Notes under the pieces: model-generated
Seen by the model: only the letters and a program-made list of their open reading frames with translations
The model's database searches: none
Told to the model about the DNA's origin: nothing
Assembly (NCBI GenBank): GCA_963855995.1
Contig: OY979718.1
Location: forward strand, 42,033,559-42,097,558
Length of the DNA stretch: 64,000 nt
DNA from: Muricea muricata
Taxonomy: Eukaryota > Cnidaria > Anthozoa > Malacalcyonacea > Plexauridae
Reading direction: 5' to 3'
Position numbers and translations under genes: made by a program
Part shown: positions 44,961 to 58,565 of the stretch, one piece after another
Layout: each line of letters starts with the position of its first letter
How positions within the stretch are numbered: the stretch's first letter is position 1

Positions 44961-47900
44961 GACGCAGATTGTTCAATTTTGTGTCGTATTTGTGGTAGAT
45001 AGCTGGAAAGACGGTCGTTTTAGTAATTTATATATTCTACGATCCGCCCCTCTTCTTGCAACACTTGCCAATAGGTTGCGGTATGATCATAACTTCATTG
45101 ATTTGAGGAATAAATCTTCCATGTCATAACACACGTACACGGTGTATGTGACCAGCTTTGAAAACAAGCTGACCTGCGATTGGGTGGTATACCGAGAACT
45201 GTCACGGTCATGCATACACATTTGCAGCACTAGCACTACTGTCAGGCGGGAAAAGTTAATTACCACAAGCTAAAAGTCACTTACCAGTTTTCTAGAAGTT
45301 TTATAGTTTAATAATTTTAGGCCGTAGAATTACGTTGCGCGGGGTAGCGCCTGGCTCCGTGTGGTACGCACTGCTGGCAAGTATCAATTTTTATGGGGTT
45401 TTTTCCGGAACAGCAAGTTCTTAAACTTAGTGTTGGCCAGAAAAGGCAATTGACTGGTAAGAGCTTGAATAGGTGATGTGACATACATGAGAACAAAAAC
45501 CTGGAAGGTTCGAATTCCAACTTGATTCTGCCTGCTCTCTGTTAAAATATGTTATTTCCGTCTGCAACGCAGGCCAGCAATAATCAGGAATGACAAGGAA
45601 GCACAAACCTGGAAAATTACCGTTCAGCATTAAACTCGAGTCAAATATTCATGGCTGATGGCTAGTAAGGTTTATTAGGGTCCCCGTTCCCTCTATTAAT
45701 GGGCCAGACTTAATATTTTGCAAAGAAGTAAATTGAAGTGATGACTTTACCTCAGCAAGGCCATTTTTTATAATACGGTTCAGTTATGCTCAGGCTACCT
45801 TCAGAGTCTTTAGGTGCGACGCGTAACAATATTGTGCTCATGGCTCCACTGCGTAGTTGGTGGTGATTTGCGAAGTATGCTAAATTTGCTGTAAACTAAG
45901 CTAATCACGACATATACATTTTTAACAAACATTATTTCCAATTTTTTTTGTAAATCAGCTACAGTGTTACCTTGTGCATGACATTCTGTTTCTCATCTCT
46001 GACTGAACGTATGCCCAACAATCATTATACACTACAATTAATGGCATTAAGCATTTCAGGTGATCTGAAAACTCGTAAAGCACTAGTTGTCAAAAAGAAA
46101 TCCTTTTTTCGGTCCAAGCTACTGAATTCGTCAAGACATATAGTTTACTGGTTTCAAATTTCTGGTGGGCTTATAAGTTGCTTTAAAAGTTTGCCTAATT
46201 TCAATAAATTTCATCGCGAAAAAAAGAGACATGTGATTGAAAAACAGGAAATGGATTTCTATTCGGTAGTCAGTTCTGGGCTAACCAGACGGACGGTCAC
46301 ATAAAACTACTGTACTGACGGTTTTCGTCGGGTGGGTGATCAGCAGTTGAACGTGTCTTTCGCAACTTGTCACTGCACTACCACTCACTGGCCAATTTTG
46401 TTGTACGACCTCTTTTTACAATATTCACGAAACAAACTGACGTTTAATGTTTTAAGTATTTAATATTCTAGTTATACAGCAAAAGTAAGCATGCAGGTGT
46501 TTTTTCCCCTATTTTACTACATCTCGATCTAATGTAAATGGTAATTTTGCACGAGCAATTTTGCTATCAACGGTCATCTCCGGCATAAAGCGTGGTCTGT
46601 TTTCGCAATCTAAAAAAGCGTAGAATTGAGCATAACAAAAAAGATGGCAGCATGTAGTACATTTTATCAGAATGCATTGCGGGCATCAGGCAAAAGTGAA
46701 GAAAAAATTCCACGAAAACACCTAAGGAGGATAAAACTTTAACAAAACAAAGAAAGTAATCTTCTCTCATACTTGTCCTTCAACGGACGTCAATTTTCTT
46801 TTTGAAACGATTTTCGACCGCAACGCATTCTGGTAAAATGTACGTCCGCCAGAAAAGTTCTTTTTCGTTACGGTCAATTACTGTCGCTATTCGAGTTCAT
46901 ATTGTTGTAATGCTGTTGCACGAAGACCCAGTTCCTGCAGAGTTATGACGGAGACGGACCAAGAAGAAAACAGCCAGGTACCCGATAGCAATTAGCCTTA
47001 ACTATAGTTAAATTATTAAGGACAAAATTAAAATAAATACTAAAATTATTTTCAAATACCTGTATACGTATAAAAATGACAAGTGCACTCAACACATTCG
47101 AGAAGTATATAGTAAATTGTGAACAAATTTGCTGTTGCACCAAGTGTGCCTCTTGAATATAGTGGTCAGGCGAAAAATGGGAAGGCGCCTAGCAGTTCTA
47201 CCTTGTTGCCCGTGCGCCCTCTCTAAATTCGACAGGCAGACATGATGCAAGTCTAAATTTTGGATTACTGTATGCTACCAAAGTTTCTGTGATCAAAAAA
47301 TGTTTTGACTGGATGAAACTGGACGCTACTATTTTAGTCGTCTAATTAATCAATCATAATTATGCAGTTCTAGTATCGCTTTCGATATTTGCCATTTCTT
47401 CACCAGTCTTCTATTAATTTTGTACACTTTCCAAAACGAAATTTACAACAACTAGTTTGTCATCTTTCAAGCGTTTTCTAATTCTCCGGAGAGTACTTTA
47501 TTGAAATTTTAAAACAAAAGATTGGTGGAGATCATCAGGAATGTCGGGTGGTCACAACCAAACTGCAACATGAAGAAAAAAGGTTTTTTATTACATCATC
47601 AATAATTAATAAGCTGATTGGCAAACGTTACAAAGTTACCAGTTTCAACAAGTGCCAAATACCAATCAAGTCTTATCGAATGGTGTAAAATACGACCCAA
47701 CGTTCGCAACGTTGTGAACCAGCAAAATGTTTGCACCCAGTGAATAATTGTGATTGATAGCGTTAGGGCAAAGGCCAGGGCCATTGTGTGTGCATGAAAA
47801 TATACATATATTCCAGTAAGTTACTGGAATTGTTGAATGTTGTCACCAATAAATTTGTTGGATTACAACGTTCGGATATTGGATTAGGGTATGCAAATAT

Positions 47901-48390
47901 GCGAAATTAAATAAAGAAAGCATAATACAGAGGTTTATGGGTCCATGATAGCTTATTTTAATACATTGAAGAAATACTTTATATTAAAAGAACTTATAGC
48001 ATCTTGCTTTTACTACAAATAAAAATACCGTATTCACGGTTGCTATTTATCTATCCCGAACAAACGTTTAAGAAACAATCTGAAATTGACTTTTAATAGT
48101 TGAATGCAAACGAGCAACTGTATATTCTATAGTAAAACCCGCAATAATTCTCAGGGAATTTTACATGCACAGACTGAATTTCCGACGTCATGTATAGAAC
48201 ATGCCATTTTGCTATACTCGCACTAATCTCGAGGCTACCTAATTTACTCTACAGTATTTATTATATGTACCCTTGTATACGTATCCCTGCAACATTAAAT
48301 GTCCCTGTACTAACGTCAACCACTTGCAAGACGACAGATGCCTTGATATATATGAATAAATTATTATCGCAGTTTTGGATTGCTGCTTAC
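44961..48390. other. Region between the membrane protein gene and the last visible Ig-gene exon
   Basis: No convincing exon found. The remaining cytoplasmic exons and 3' end of the Ig-type gene should lie here on the - strand after 48391 (phase 1), but I could not pick them out. A short + strand ATG with donor (46945-46977, MTETDQEENSQ) is weak. Confidence 0.45.
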
Positions 48391-51300
48391 CTTGGTCTTT
48401 TTCTCGTGCGTTTGAAACCATCGGTGATATACTCTCGTCTTGCTTCTAAAAGACATGCAAAACAATAAATATTACTTCGTACACAATACCGAAAATACGT
48501 CTCTAGTTGATACATTCTAGTCAGCTACCACTAAAAGCCTTTGCTCGGCATGTGGCAATTTTTTCGCGGTTGTTCGCCTCTTCTCTGCCCTGTCCACACT
48601 ACCGAATGGCATATATTAAAAGCGAAATAGAACATCCTAGATATTGACCATAATCTTATAACTGATACTAACATTAGGTTTTGACATTAGGTTTTGAAAA
48701 TATACATGCAGTAGGTTTTGGTTATATATTTACTGCGCTCAAAATATTGTTTTTCGCACCGTCGTTTAATATCCTGTACTATATAATTCAGAAATCAAGA
48801 TACTTTCTATTTTCAGATATCTAATATATAAAGAATGGCTTTATACGAACTTATGCACGTGCAAGCAGCATAAAAAACCAGTGCATGCATGAATTAATTT
48901 AGACATTCGATTTTTTCTTGCAAGAGAAATGTATACGAGAAATAAATATTTAAAGTTTTCGTATATAGCTATCTGTATATTGCATCATTACAAATGGAAT
49001 ATTTAAGATGTACATACATTCTTTTCTGGTGTGTTTTTCTTCTTCTTCAAAACGACGACCATGGCTATTATTACAACAAAAATCACAATTGTAATAGCAA
49101 TCACAATACCAGCAGTGGCACCTCCTCCAAGATCTCCCGTACTTTCACCATCAGCACCATCTTTTCCTATTGTTAAAACCATAAGTTATTTTTATTAACG
49201 ATAGATATTGAAAGGTATACAGGGTGTTCCAAGCAAACCGGGACCATTAAGAAATTCTTAACAAATTCTTTATTATTTTGAATGAAATATATAACAGAAT
49301 ATATATTATTATATATTGGCAGGTGACACCTGATTTTTCTGGATTTTGATTGATCAAGACTGTCTCTGAAGTGATCGTCACTGGCCACAATGATTATATT
49401 TTTGCTTAGTGATTCACATCCATTGATTGATTGACTGATTGAGAACTTCATTTTGTTCCGTATTGATTAGCACATTACACAACTACATATAGTATAACAT
49501 ACACCGTGGACACCCGTCGATACACAAACATAAGATCTGTAGAAATGAGGATCAGTATTTGGTGTGTCAGCTTTCGACCTGTGTGGCTCCATGCGACTAC
49601 CGCCATTTGCAATTGAGCGTACACCGTGCGTTTTTTACGTGTTTGTTTCGTATTATGAAACTTGATGTTTATTGGCCAAAACTTTTACGAAACAAACTCG
49701 TAAAAAACGCACGGTGCGCGCTCAATTACAAATGGCGTAAGCATCTATTTAATGTACTCAAGACCTTTTTCTTGAGATGTTCTAGAGCTAGGGGATTTAA
49801 ATCTAGCGTAGACGAGGTAGCCAAGCACATCATTGCCATTTTGCTGAGAAAATAAACGACTGTTTTAGAGAAAAGGAATACTCGCAAATTCATATCTACT
49901 AATTGACCATGCAACGCCGAGCTTAGGGGTAGGGGGCAACACTGTCATATGTTTGAGAGTGTTTCCGAACACAGGTACAGGTACACTGTAAATCCTGAAG
50001 AGCTAATCAAACTCAACAGTGTTGCATAAATGGTGACTGAGAAAATCTTCCAAATTAACTCGGTAGAGTAACAGTGCAAATCAGCTAGGTACCTATACGC
50101 TGTTGTGCTGCATGTTATTACTACAGTTGTTGGTGCTGGGTGATGTTTTAATCTATTCTGTTATGTCTTTGTAAATTAAATGTTTGGTCGTTGACGGTTT
50201 GGCTAAGAATAACATGGAACAAAAAAAAGTGAAAGAAAAATATTCGAATAGATTCCGAATTCAAATTCTTCTAATTGGTCGAAATTCACCTAATCAAAGT
50301 GTTCTTCGACATAAATCGTCAAGAAATACGTTTTACACCTCGTTTAAAATACAGTCCTTTTCCCTACCATGAGCACCATCCTTTCCCGCTTTTTCGTTCA
50401 CGGTGATGCTAATTACGTTTGATTCGGATCCACCAGCATCATTTTCTGCAACACATTTATAAGACCCTGAATCTTTCAGTTCAACTTCTCTTCCGTTGAA
50501 CAAATACGGACTGTTTGCTCCGGGAACCAATTTATTGTTATGATACCAGGTAATTCTTGCTTTAGGTCTTCCTTCTTTAACTGTGCGGCATTCTATAGTT
50601 ATACGGTCATTCACACTAACATTGGTCCTGTCGATTCTCAGCATCACTTTAGGAAGAACTACAAAACAAATTAATTGCTCCTACTTTAATTGAGTGCAAA
50701 AAAGAAATTCAGAGGCTCTCCTTTTGAGACACACAATTTTAAAAGATTGTTATATATCGGTAATATCACTTCTCAAATTCATGAATAATTATTAAGCATT
50801 TTGACTAAGATCATCTCATTCTGTCATGTGAATAGGCTTTCAAACACGGTAATACCCTGCACCAAGCACTAGTGTTCGATCATCAAACACCAGTGTTTCA
50901 TTTATGTTAATTCAAAAAACACTGGAAATGATTGTTTCTTAGCACACAATCATTACCACACAATGATTTTTCCTTCATTAGCATGCATTTGAGAAGCTAG
51001 TACGTCAATGAAATGATCTACTGATGGCGGTTTCCCACTTGGTGAATTTAAACACGCGAATAGAAAATTTGCTGCATGTTTTCGCGCGAAGGGACGATTT
51101 ACTTTTGATCTTTCAGCTGAAATCAAACGAAACTAATTAGGTTTGTACAAAAGCAAAAAGTCGCTTCCAGTGAAAAATGATACCAGCGACATAACGAGAA
51201 TTCCACTGTCTGCGACGCAGGCCACACTTCAACACTCTGAGATAATTCCGTACACCTGGGTAATAAGTCAGCAGATACTATGCACAACATATATTTTCTA

Positions 51301-54300
51301 TTTTCTGCTTGAACGTTATTAGACACTTATTATTAATTACTAAGTCTTGCTGGCAAAAAATGTGGGGCTATAGCCCTCCCCCCTGCCCCCTCAATAATGT
51401 TTGTTTTTGAGGTTTTTGTCTATTGCAGGCTGGTTGATTCATTGGATTGTGTTAGACTTGATGCTACAGCAATGGTACAAATACATTGTGAAATCGTAGT
51501 GTATATTACTGTGTACTCTGATAACTGGTCTGGAATGAGAGTACCAGGAATTCACATATTGGTGAGATTAGCAGTTTGACCACTCGTCAGATTTTATACT
51601 ATCGAACAAATTTATCTGCAGCAAACTGTGATCGCCTGAAGTTCATATTACATATGGATTTTTGTGCATCTTATTGGCAGCTTAAATAATTGGATGGAAA
51701 AATCCATAGTTTTAATTAATAGTTTTGTGTGAATGGTTGTTGTAGCAGATGCATTAAATTATGCTGTCGGCTACCGGTGCTTCTTTATTTTGGCAAAATA
51801 CATGTACAGTCATAAACATGATATCTTTTCGGCTTTGTTTACCCTGCTAATGCCTGCATATGTTATACAAGCATACGAGGCACAAGCAAATGAAGTTTCC
51901 AGTATTGATAGATATGCATAACTGATCAATCTATTGCTTCTCCCGGTACCTTTTTCGCGAGCCTTTAACCTGTAAGGCTATTAGGGAATGGATAGATATA
52001 ATCTGCTTAGTTCTTTGTTGTAAATTGTTTAAAATAATTAGCCATGCACATGTTATTGTAATTAAATATTTTGTACTGATTTTTTAACATTTGTCTCAAA
52101 TAATAGAAAAGAGTAGACACATTTCCAGATGTCTTACTGTTCATGCGCAGATACATGTACGCGTGGCGTACCCGGTACCCGTACCCGCGAATTATCTCGG
52201 CGGCCCTTATGTAGACTACATAAAGGCGCATGTCAGGAAAATAAAGAAAACCCACCTGAAATGAGCAACTTTCTACTGGATTTATCTTCATGTTTGTTTG
52301 AAACAAGCGTCACAAAAAAAATCTTGTCATGAGAAAACTCCTTCAAATCAGTTAGCATAAAGGAGAATTCCTTTGCTGAAATATTACCAGTCCAATTGAC
52401 TAATGCTGCATATTTTATTGCATTGCGTGGGTAATACTGGACGGGTGGTGGTGGACTCGATGGCAATGCGTAACCGAATCCGAAATATAACAGTTCGTCA
52501 CTTTCAGAGGTGTCCAACCGAGCCGCCAAAAGTTCTCTACTTCCATTATAACGCCAGCGAAAAGTAACATTATCCCCAACCAATACGGTCTTTGGCTCTA
52601 TTCCCAGAAACTCTATGTCAGCAGCGTCTGCGTAAAAATAAAAAATGGCACATTAAATATTATAGAAGTTTGCAATGGCAAATCACTTTAGATAACATCG
52701 ATATTTAAATAACCATGTATATTAAAGTCATTACAAGAATAGTCTTACATGGGGTGAAAACAATTTCAAATCATACGCTAACCATCGCTGCAAACGTTTC
52801 ACACCCGTAGGTAATGCAGATAGAAGCAATACATATTTTGAGCCCGTGGTTTAGCGAGCACTTATAAAAAGTCGAGTAAGGGATGTGATTATACCAGATC
52901 CCGCTTACCCGGGATCGAATAAAGCATAAAACGGTCTCGAGGTGTTGAAATAAGTCATTTTACGAAACGACACAACCAAAGTTAGAATACTTTCAGTATT
53001 GATGAATAAAGATATATTTTATAAAAAATTAATGCAAAACAGTCAACACCATGTTTATTTCATATGTCGACAAAATAAAAATCTCAGGCAATCAGGAATT
53101 GAACATTTATTTATCATATATATAGACGAGGACTCATATTCAATCCCGGGTAGGCCGTAGGCGAGATGATATAATCAGCCCCTAAAGAAAGCAATTTAAT
53201 TTACGCATGAGACAGAAACTTTCGTGATTCTCGCATGTACAATCATATTTTTCTGTTTCTAATCGCTAATTACATAGTTGAAGGTTAAAATGAAACAATA
53301 ACCTGTCGAACAGAGAGACAATTCTGGAAATTTTGCCACATTGTAACACCGTATACACTCTAGGCACCCTAGAGTTGCAAAAATGGTAATGTACATATTA
53401 CATCATATTGTTTTATGTAATGCACAAAGTATCGAACGATTGATCACGCATCTACGCATGTGGCGACCATGAGTTTAACGTTTTATCTGCGTTAATCGTT
53501 ACCGTTTTGACAAATGTTGAAGTGCATACGTGATTTAAAAAACAATTCATATACTTTTGAAGGTACTTTTACTCATGAAATTTTGATGTTTTGAAACAAG
53601 TCGTTTAAATAGAAAAATGACTTATCAAGTACGTGATCATGCTGTGTCAGTATTGAAACAGACCCAGTTAATTTTTGCCTAAGGAGTATAATTAAGTTGG
53701 AGATGATTGATTGGATTAAAACATCTTGTAATTACTCCTGGCTATTTCCATAGGTGGCCCAGAAATCGGTGGTTTTTAACCTTAAATAAATCAATCTTGT
53801 ACACAATATTACACGAACGTCGCGCGAGACTGACCGAAAATCGGACGAGAAAAAACAATTCCGTGAGTTTCTGACAGCATTAAAAGGAATATTATGTGCA
53901 AGATTGATTTATTTAAGGTTAAAATCACCGATTTCTGACTCACCTATGCTATTTCTGGTATCTTCCTCAGTTTGAACTAATGAAATTCACAATACTTTGT
54001 GCCAACCGAGACCACTGCCGAGACCCTGAATTTCGCTCCATTTCACGGGTTTTCAGGAAAAAATATGAATAAATAAATAGCGAAATATTATTACTATTAT
54101 TATTATTATTCAAATATTTAGAGGGTGGACACTTCAGTGTATAAAACACTGTTATCAATATGTGCCCTCATTACCTATTGCTATACTGATAGTACATAAA
54201 GTTTACTATGAAATATATAAGTTTTCATTACACTAGTTAAAAATAGGTACGCCTAGCGTACACGTGGGCAGCCGCGAAAAGATCGGCGAACTCAGAAATA

Positions 54301-57300
54301 AAATCGGCGAACTCAGAAATAATGCTGCTAGCTATCTCTTACTCTGCTGGTCTATTTTTGAAAAAAAAATAGTAAAACCCCTAAACAGCGACACGTAATA
54401 AACTTGAATGGCGGCGTAAATATATAAAGAACAGCATTTTGCCGCAAATTGCGACACGATGCGCTGCCATAATTAAACATAATAAGGTTGGGACGTTCTA
54501 TGGTTAAACAAGCTTTAGGCTGCCAGTCAGCTGTTTTCATAGAATTTATTATATGCACTATTGTGGCATCAACCATTAAAGGCTATACAGATTGGCAGCC
54601 GAAATCTTGTTAATAATTAAACATTTTACACAGAGACAACATTTTACTGAAAATACTGTATATATAATGCCTCAGTCACTTGTAACCACGGCCCCCCACC
54701 CCACCCCCGGGACATAGCGGGGATTGTTCAAAAATATAACGGGGATTTAACGCCATTTAACAGCGCAATATGCCCCGTAGAGCCGTGAAATGAACTACGA
54801 ATTTTAACATCGGGGAATCAAACCGGGATTTAACCAGGGTTGGTAGTTTGGCCTATTAGAGGCCAAATAACTCAATTTTGGCTTCTTTTTTTCTTGCTTG
54901 GCCTCAAAAAAAAAGTTTGGCCTTTTGGCTACTTTTTGGCCTCTTTCTATTTCAAAGTAATGCTTGGAAAATGTTTCGATCTTAGTTTGATTATATATGT
55001 TTAATTGTCATAATAATGTAGGTATACTAATTGTGATATTAAAGGCATTTAGTATTCATGAGGACTTTTAGTATAGAGGATTATTTAGCATTCATGGAAT
55101 AGATTGGTTGTGCTACGCAGTACACTAGACATCGCACTGGTTGTAAAAGAAAAGCTGAACAGTGTCAATACCCAAAACTATTAGGAATGAGTTTGCGATA
55201 AAATTGGGCTTTTTAGCATTTATTTGGCCACGTTTGAAAAATTGTAGTTTGGCCTCTTTTGGTAGATTTTGGCCTCTTTTTGCATAGCTATTTGGCTCCA
55301 AGCATGCGCAGGACCTACCAACCCTGGATTTAACAGCCGGTCTTAAAATGGCGTCCCACAAAACAACTTGTAGAAAGAATGATTTTTAATATGTTTATGT
55401 ATCCTTAGCAATTCATAAACTTACAGTAGGTATACATTAAATCAGGTTTTACCTTATTTATTTCAGCAATATTAAAAGATCTATTTGAAATTTGATATGC
55501 ATGATTGAACGCAATTTATAAACACGAGCTTTATATATTTGTTATATTAACTGTTACTATTATCTTGTTATATTGGCGTAATATTTTTAACACTTCATAA
55601 GGTTTTAAATTAATGTGTGATCTGGTTGATTTGGATGTTTTGAGGCCCTGCCATACTGGGGGTTTAACAAGTAACTTTGCACCAGGGGTGGGGAAATTAA
55701 CAGTTTTTAACACTTGGTTAGTGTTAAATTCCCCGCTATGTCCCGGGGGTGGGGGGGGGGGGGGGCGTGGTTACAAATGACTGAGGCATAATTATACTAG
55801 ACGAAATCTCAGGCGTTTCTCCAAGAAAGTTATCTAAATATTTCAGCGTGAGCATCTGGCCGTCGTTTGCTTGCTTGTCTAGGGAAGCTTTTAAGTACCT
55901 ACACTGTAGGGAACCTCGTTAATATACAGTGGGTTTAAAGTAAACAATGACAATTGAAATTCGTGGGTCAATTACCGTGAGAGAATTTTGAAACTATTTT
56001 AAATCTTGCAAATTGAAAAGTAAAAATAATCACACTTACAAACCTGTCAAGGTTGCAAAATTAAAATGCGTGGCACTCCCCCTATGAACTTCAAAATCCA
56101 CTTTAAATCTACTTTGACAAGATTTTGAAAATTTATTTTGTGTGCGTGAAAGAATATTGCGGAAAAAATGTGTGCCAATCACGCCAAATGCGTGACACTT
56201 GACATGTCTGCACTTATCAAAGGATAGAGGCAGCATGTATAAAAGTAGCTGCTGTCAATCACTAATTTGATACCTCTAGATAAAATGGATTTAATTTAAT
56301 GTTTTATAGCTACATATATTTTTATCATTTCATTAAACAAAACAAGACTAGAAAGTAAACAAAAATAAGTATTTAATTAATAGTTTTGCATTCTATTCAC
56401 TTTCTATGGCTATGATTAATTAATGTATCATGGGGCCAGCTTCCAATTCAACAGTATCTGGAAACAAAGATCTTTGTTTCTTAATGCAATGTCATCTAAT
56501 GATATGTTTTATAAAAGCTATCTAATGCACATCAGCTGGCATTTGAGAGTATTGATATCTGTCGTTGCCATGCTTACCCATGTGGATGGTTAGGTGCAGA
56601 CGTGTTCAGCTAATAATCTGGGGATTTGCATTACTTAGAATCAGGTCCAACTCACTTTGACCTGTCCATGCAGAACCTGACCACAAAACGTCTGCACTTT
56701 GTCACACCGAACGTTCATGTTCAGTGGAAGTCATGACTGCACTAATTGCATTAAGAAAGAGAAAAATTCTAATATTTAACCCTCAGCTTCAGCTATTCTT
56801 TCATACACTTTGCTGCTTTAGCAGGCTATCTGATAACTAATGTCCTGTCAGTCAGCTTGGCATTCTCTATTACTGGTCACCTTAGGCTATCATAGGTTGT
56901 GCCTAGACTGTGTGCAGCTCCTATGATATTAACCTTGCTTATTATGGAACCTCATTTACACAAGGAGCATAAATTACTAAAAATACAAAGGATGAAAACA
57001 TAGCTGCATCTGCTATCTGTTAAAACACAGCAAATGTGAAGATCAGTAAAATTTTTGGTTCGATTGATTATAAACAAGTCATACTACAAAATATATATTC
57101 AATAAATATAATAAAAACATTCTATTTTTAACCCTAACATTTAAACACACACTTGGCCCAACAAATGCAACTAAATATGAGGCAGGTGTCATAAACACTC
57201 TAAACTTGGTTAACCAACAGCCTATGCACAGACTTAGGCTGGAAGAAAACAACACCTTTCTTTCCACATATGTATGTACATTTTTCATGACAAGTCAGTG

Positions 57301-58382
57301 TTTTGAAAATATTCAGAGCACTCAATCAGTGCCACCACTCTACTGCTCAGAGCAAATAGGTTGAAACAAAATACAAAATTCTGCAGGTGCTAATCAGTGT
57401 TTCAGATCCTTAGACAATCATCGATATCGTTAGCCAGTTTTTACCCACAAGTCAAATGAAGCTACACACACACAGACACACACACATTCAAGCTCAAACT
57501 AGACAAAGAGAGCTTGAATGTGGGATGAATTAACTATATACCACATATCTCAAATTTCAATTAAAAGCTAATGTTCTCTGAAACAAATAAATTAATCGTA
57601 TTTTATAGAACATTTCGTCATATGCATCTTTCAGATAAATGAAGAGCCCTGGTGTGATATAGCTGCTTGATAGAGGTAAACAAAAACTTGTTGAAATATA
57701 ATATAAACAAGTGCTTATGGATGCATTTTAGTTCCATCTTGATTTCCTGTTTCTTACTGTAAGGCAGTCAAAATCCACATCCAATTATTCTGTTTGTCAC
57801 AATAACATAACATTCCTTGGATATTGTGGAATGATGTCCAGGCTTAACGAAGTCAAATAATTGAGATGCTTACTATTATATTTAATAATCAATGCTTATT
57901 TATAAAAGCAGTCGTGTAGGCATGTCTACATATTCAGTAATATACAAGTATATACGACATAATGAATCCAATATAACTTAATTGTAGCCTATCAATACGA
58001 AACACCTAAAATATGTCCAGCAAAAATTTATGAAAGCAAACTGTTTACGTTTAAGCTTCACTGACTACCCGTTCAGGGTACACGATTATTTTACAACCTG
58101 TGTCGTATTTCTAGAGTCAGTGCTAACATTTGTTCTATGGAATTGCTGAAATACGCGAGCAGCATAAGTCTAAGTGCTCAAATCGAACACAAGATTACAT
58201 ATCGAATTCAACTGGTAACGTTAATTGCAACAAAATATTTCGTTTATATTTGCTCCGACAAAGATCAACAACCGACTTGCAACATATAAAATAATCGTAT
58301 AAATTTATATCAATATACCTGATACCTTGACTGCAATTATTAATAGACTCGCTAACGTATAATGCATCCTGAAACATTCCAT
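48391..58382 (-). CDS. Ig-superfamily type I membrane protein (V-like domain, I-set domain, stalk, TM); 3' end not resolved
   Basis: Exons on the - strand: 58319-58382 (signal peptide, MECFRMHYTLASLLIIAVKVS), 52256-52627 (V-like domain), 50368-50658 (I-set domain), 49018-49166 (stalk and TM), 48391-48445 (start of cytoplasmic tail). Junctions around both Ig exons are all phase 1. The V-like exon (VGDNVTFRWRYNGS, FMLTDLKEFSHDKIFFVTL) contains no cysteine and four N-glycosylation sequons. The I-set exon has both disulfide cysteines (TIECRTV, DSGSYKCVAENDAG) and ITWYHNN. Then follow a Gly-X-Y-like stalk (GKDGAHGKDGADGES), a helix AGIVIAITIVIFVVIIAMVV and KKKK stop-transfer. The role is probably cell-surface recognition or adhesion. 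The layout recalls hydrozoan Alr-like proteins, but orthology is not shown. Confidence 0.8.
49597..49741. mobile_element. Hairpin MITE, about 145 bp, in an Ig-gene intron
   Basis: CGCCATTTGCAATTGAGCG and its complement are joined by inverted CACCGTGCGTTTTTTACG segments and AAACAAAC tracts. It lies between the TM and I-set exons. Confidence 0.75.
50659..52255 (-). other. Intron between I-set and V-like exons
   Basis: No further Ig exon recognised. AT-rich unique sequence. Confidence 0.5.
53750..53947. mobile_element. Inverted-repeat MITE, about 198 bp
   Basis: ATAGGTGGCCCAGAAATCGG at the left and the near-complement at the right are followed by inverted TTAACCTTAAATAAATCAAT. It lies in the long first intron of the Ig-type gene. 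Confidence 0.75.
54086..54180 (-). mobile_element. Short LINE 3'-end fragment
   Basis: A TTA-rich run followed by CACTGTTATCAATA and GTGCCCT-like sequence matches the 3' end of the LINE at 8880-8945 (CACTGTTATCAATAGGAGCCCT). It is a heavily 5'-truncated relative in the same orientation. Confidence 0.6.
54667..55789. mobile_element. Inverted-repeat transposon, 1.1 kb, carrying a nested hAT MITE
   Basis: The ends ATGCCTCAGTCACTTGTAAC and ATGCCTCAGTCATTTGTAAC are inverted and continue through G/C-rich sequence with CCCGGGACATAGCGGGG. The interior repeats GGGGATTTAAC-like motifs. A separate element is inserted at 54835-55326. No transposase found. Confidence 0.8.
54835..55326. mobile_element. 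Nested non-autonomous hAT element, 492 bp
   Basis: The ends are CAGGGTTGGTAG in inverted orientation with an exact 8-bp duplication GATTTAAC at 54827-54834 and 55327-55334. The interior has several copies of TTTTGGCCTCTTTT in both orientations. Confidence 0.9.
55790..58318. other. Unique intron sequence with a CA microsatellite
   Basis: Upstream part of the Ig-type gene's first intron. A short CA repeat is at about 57465-57490. I see no exon. Confidence 0.5.
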
Positions 58383-58565
58383 CACAACAACGGACAACTA
58401 TTAAATCTCTATTCTCAAGAGGCGGACTAGCTGAGTCAGAAGAAAATGAATATGGATGAAGGACGCTTCAGAGTTCGAAAGGATGATTGGTGTTGCCAGG
58501 GATAAGAAGGGCGCGGCTTTCCGTTCGACAAAGACGTTGGCGTTTCCGCGTTTCTTGGTTCTAAT

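Noticed and set aside
46945-46977. Short + strand ATG exon candidate (MTETDQEENSQ) with donor GTACCC
   Set aside because: Only 11 codons, with no following exon found and no recognisable product.
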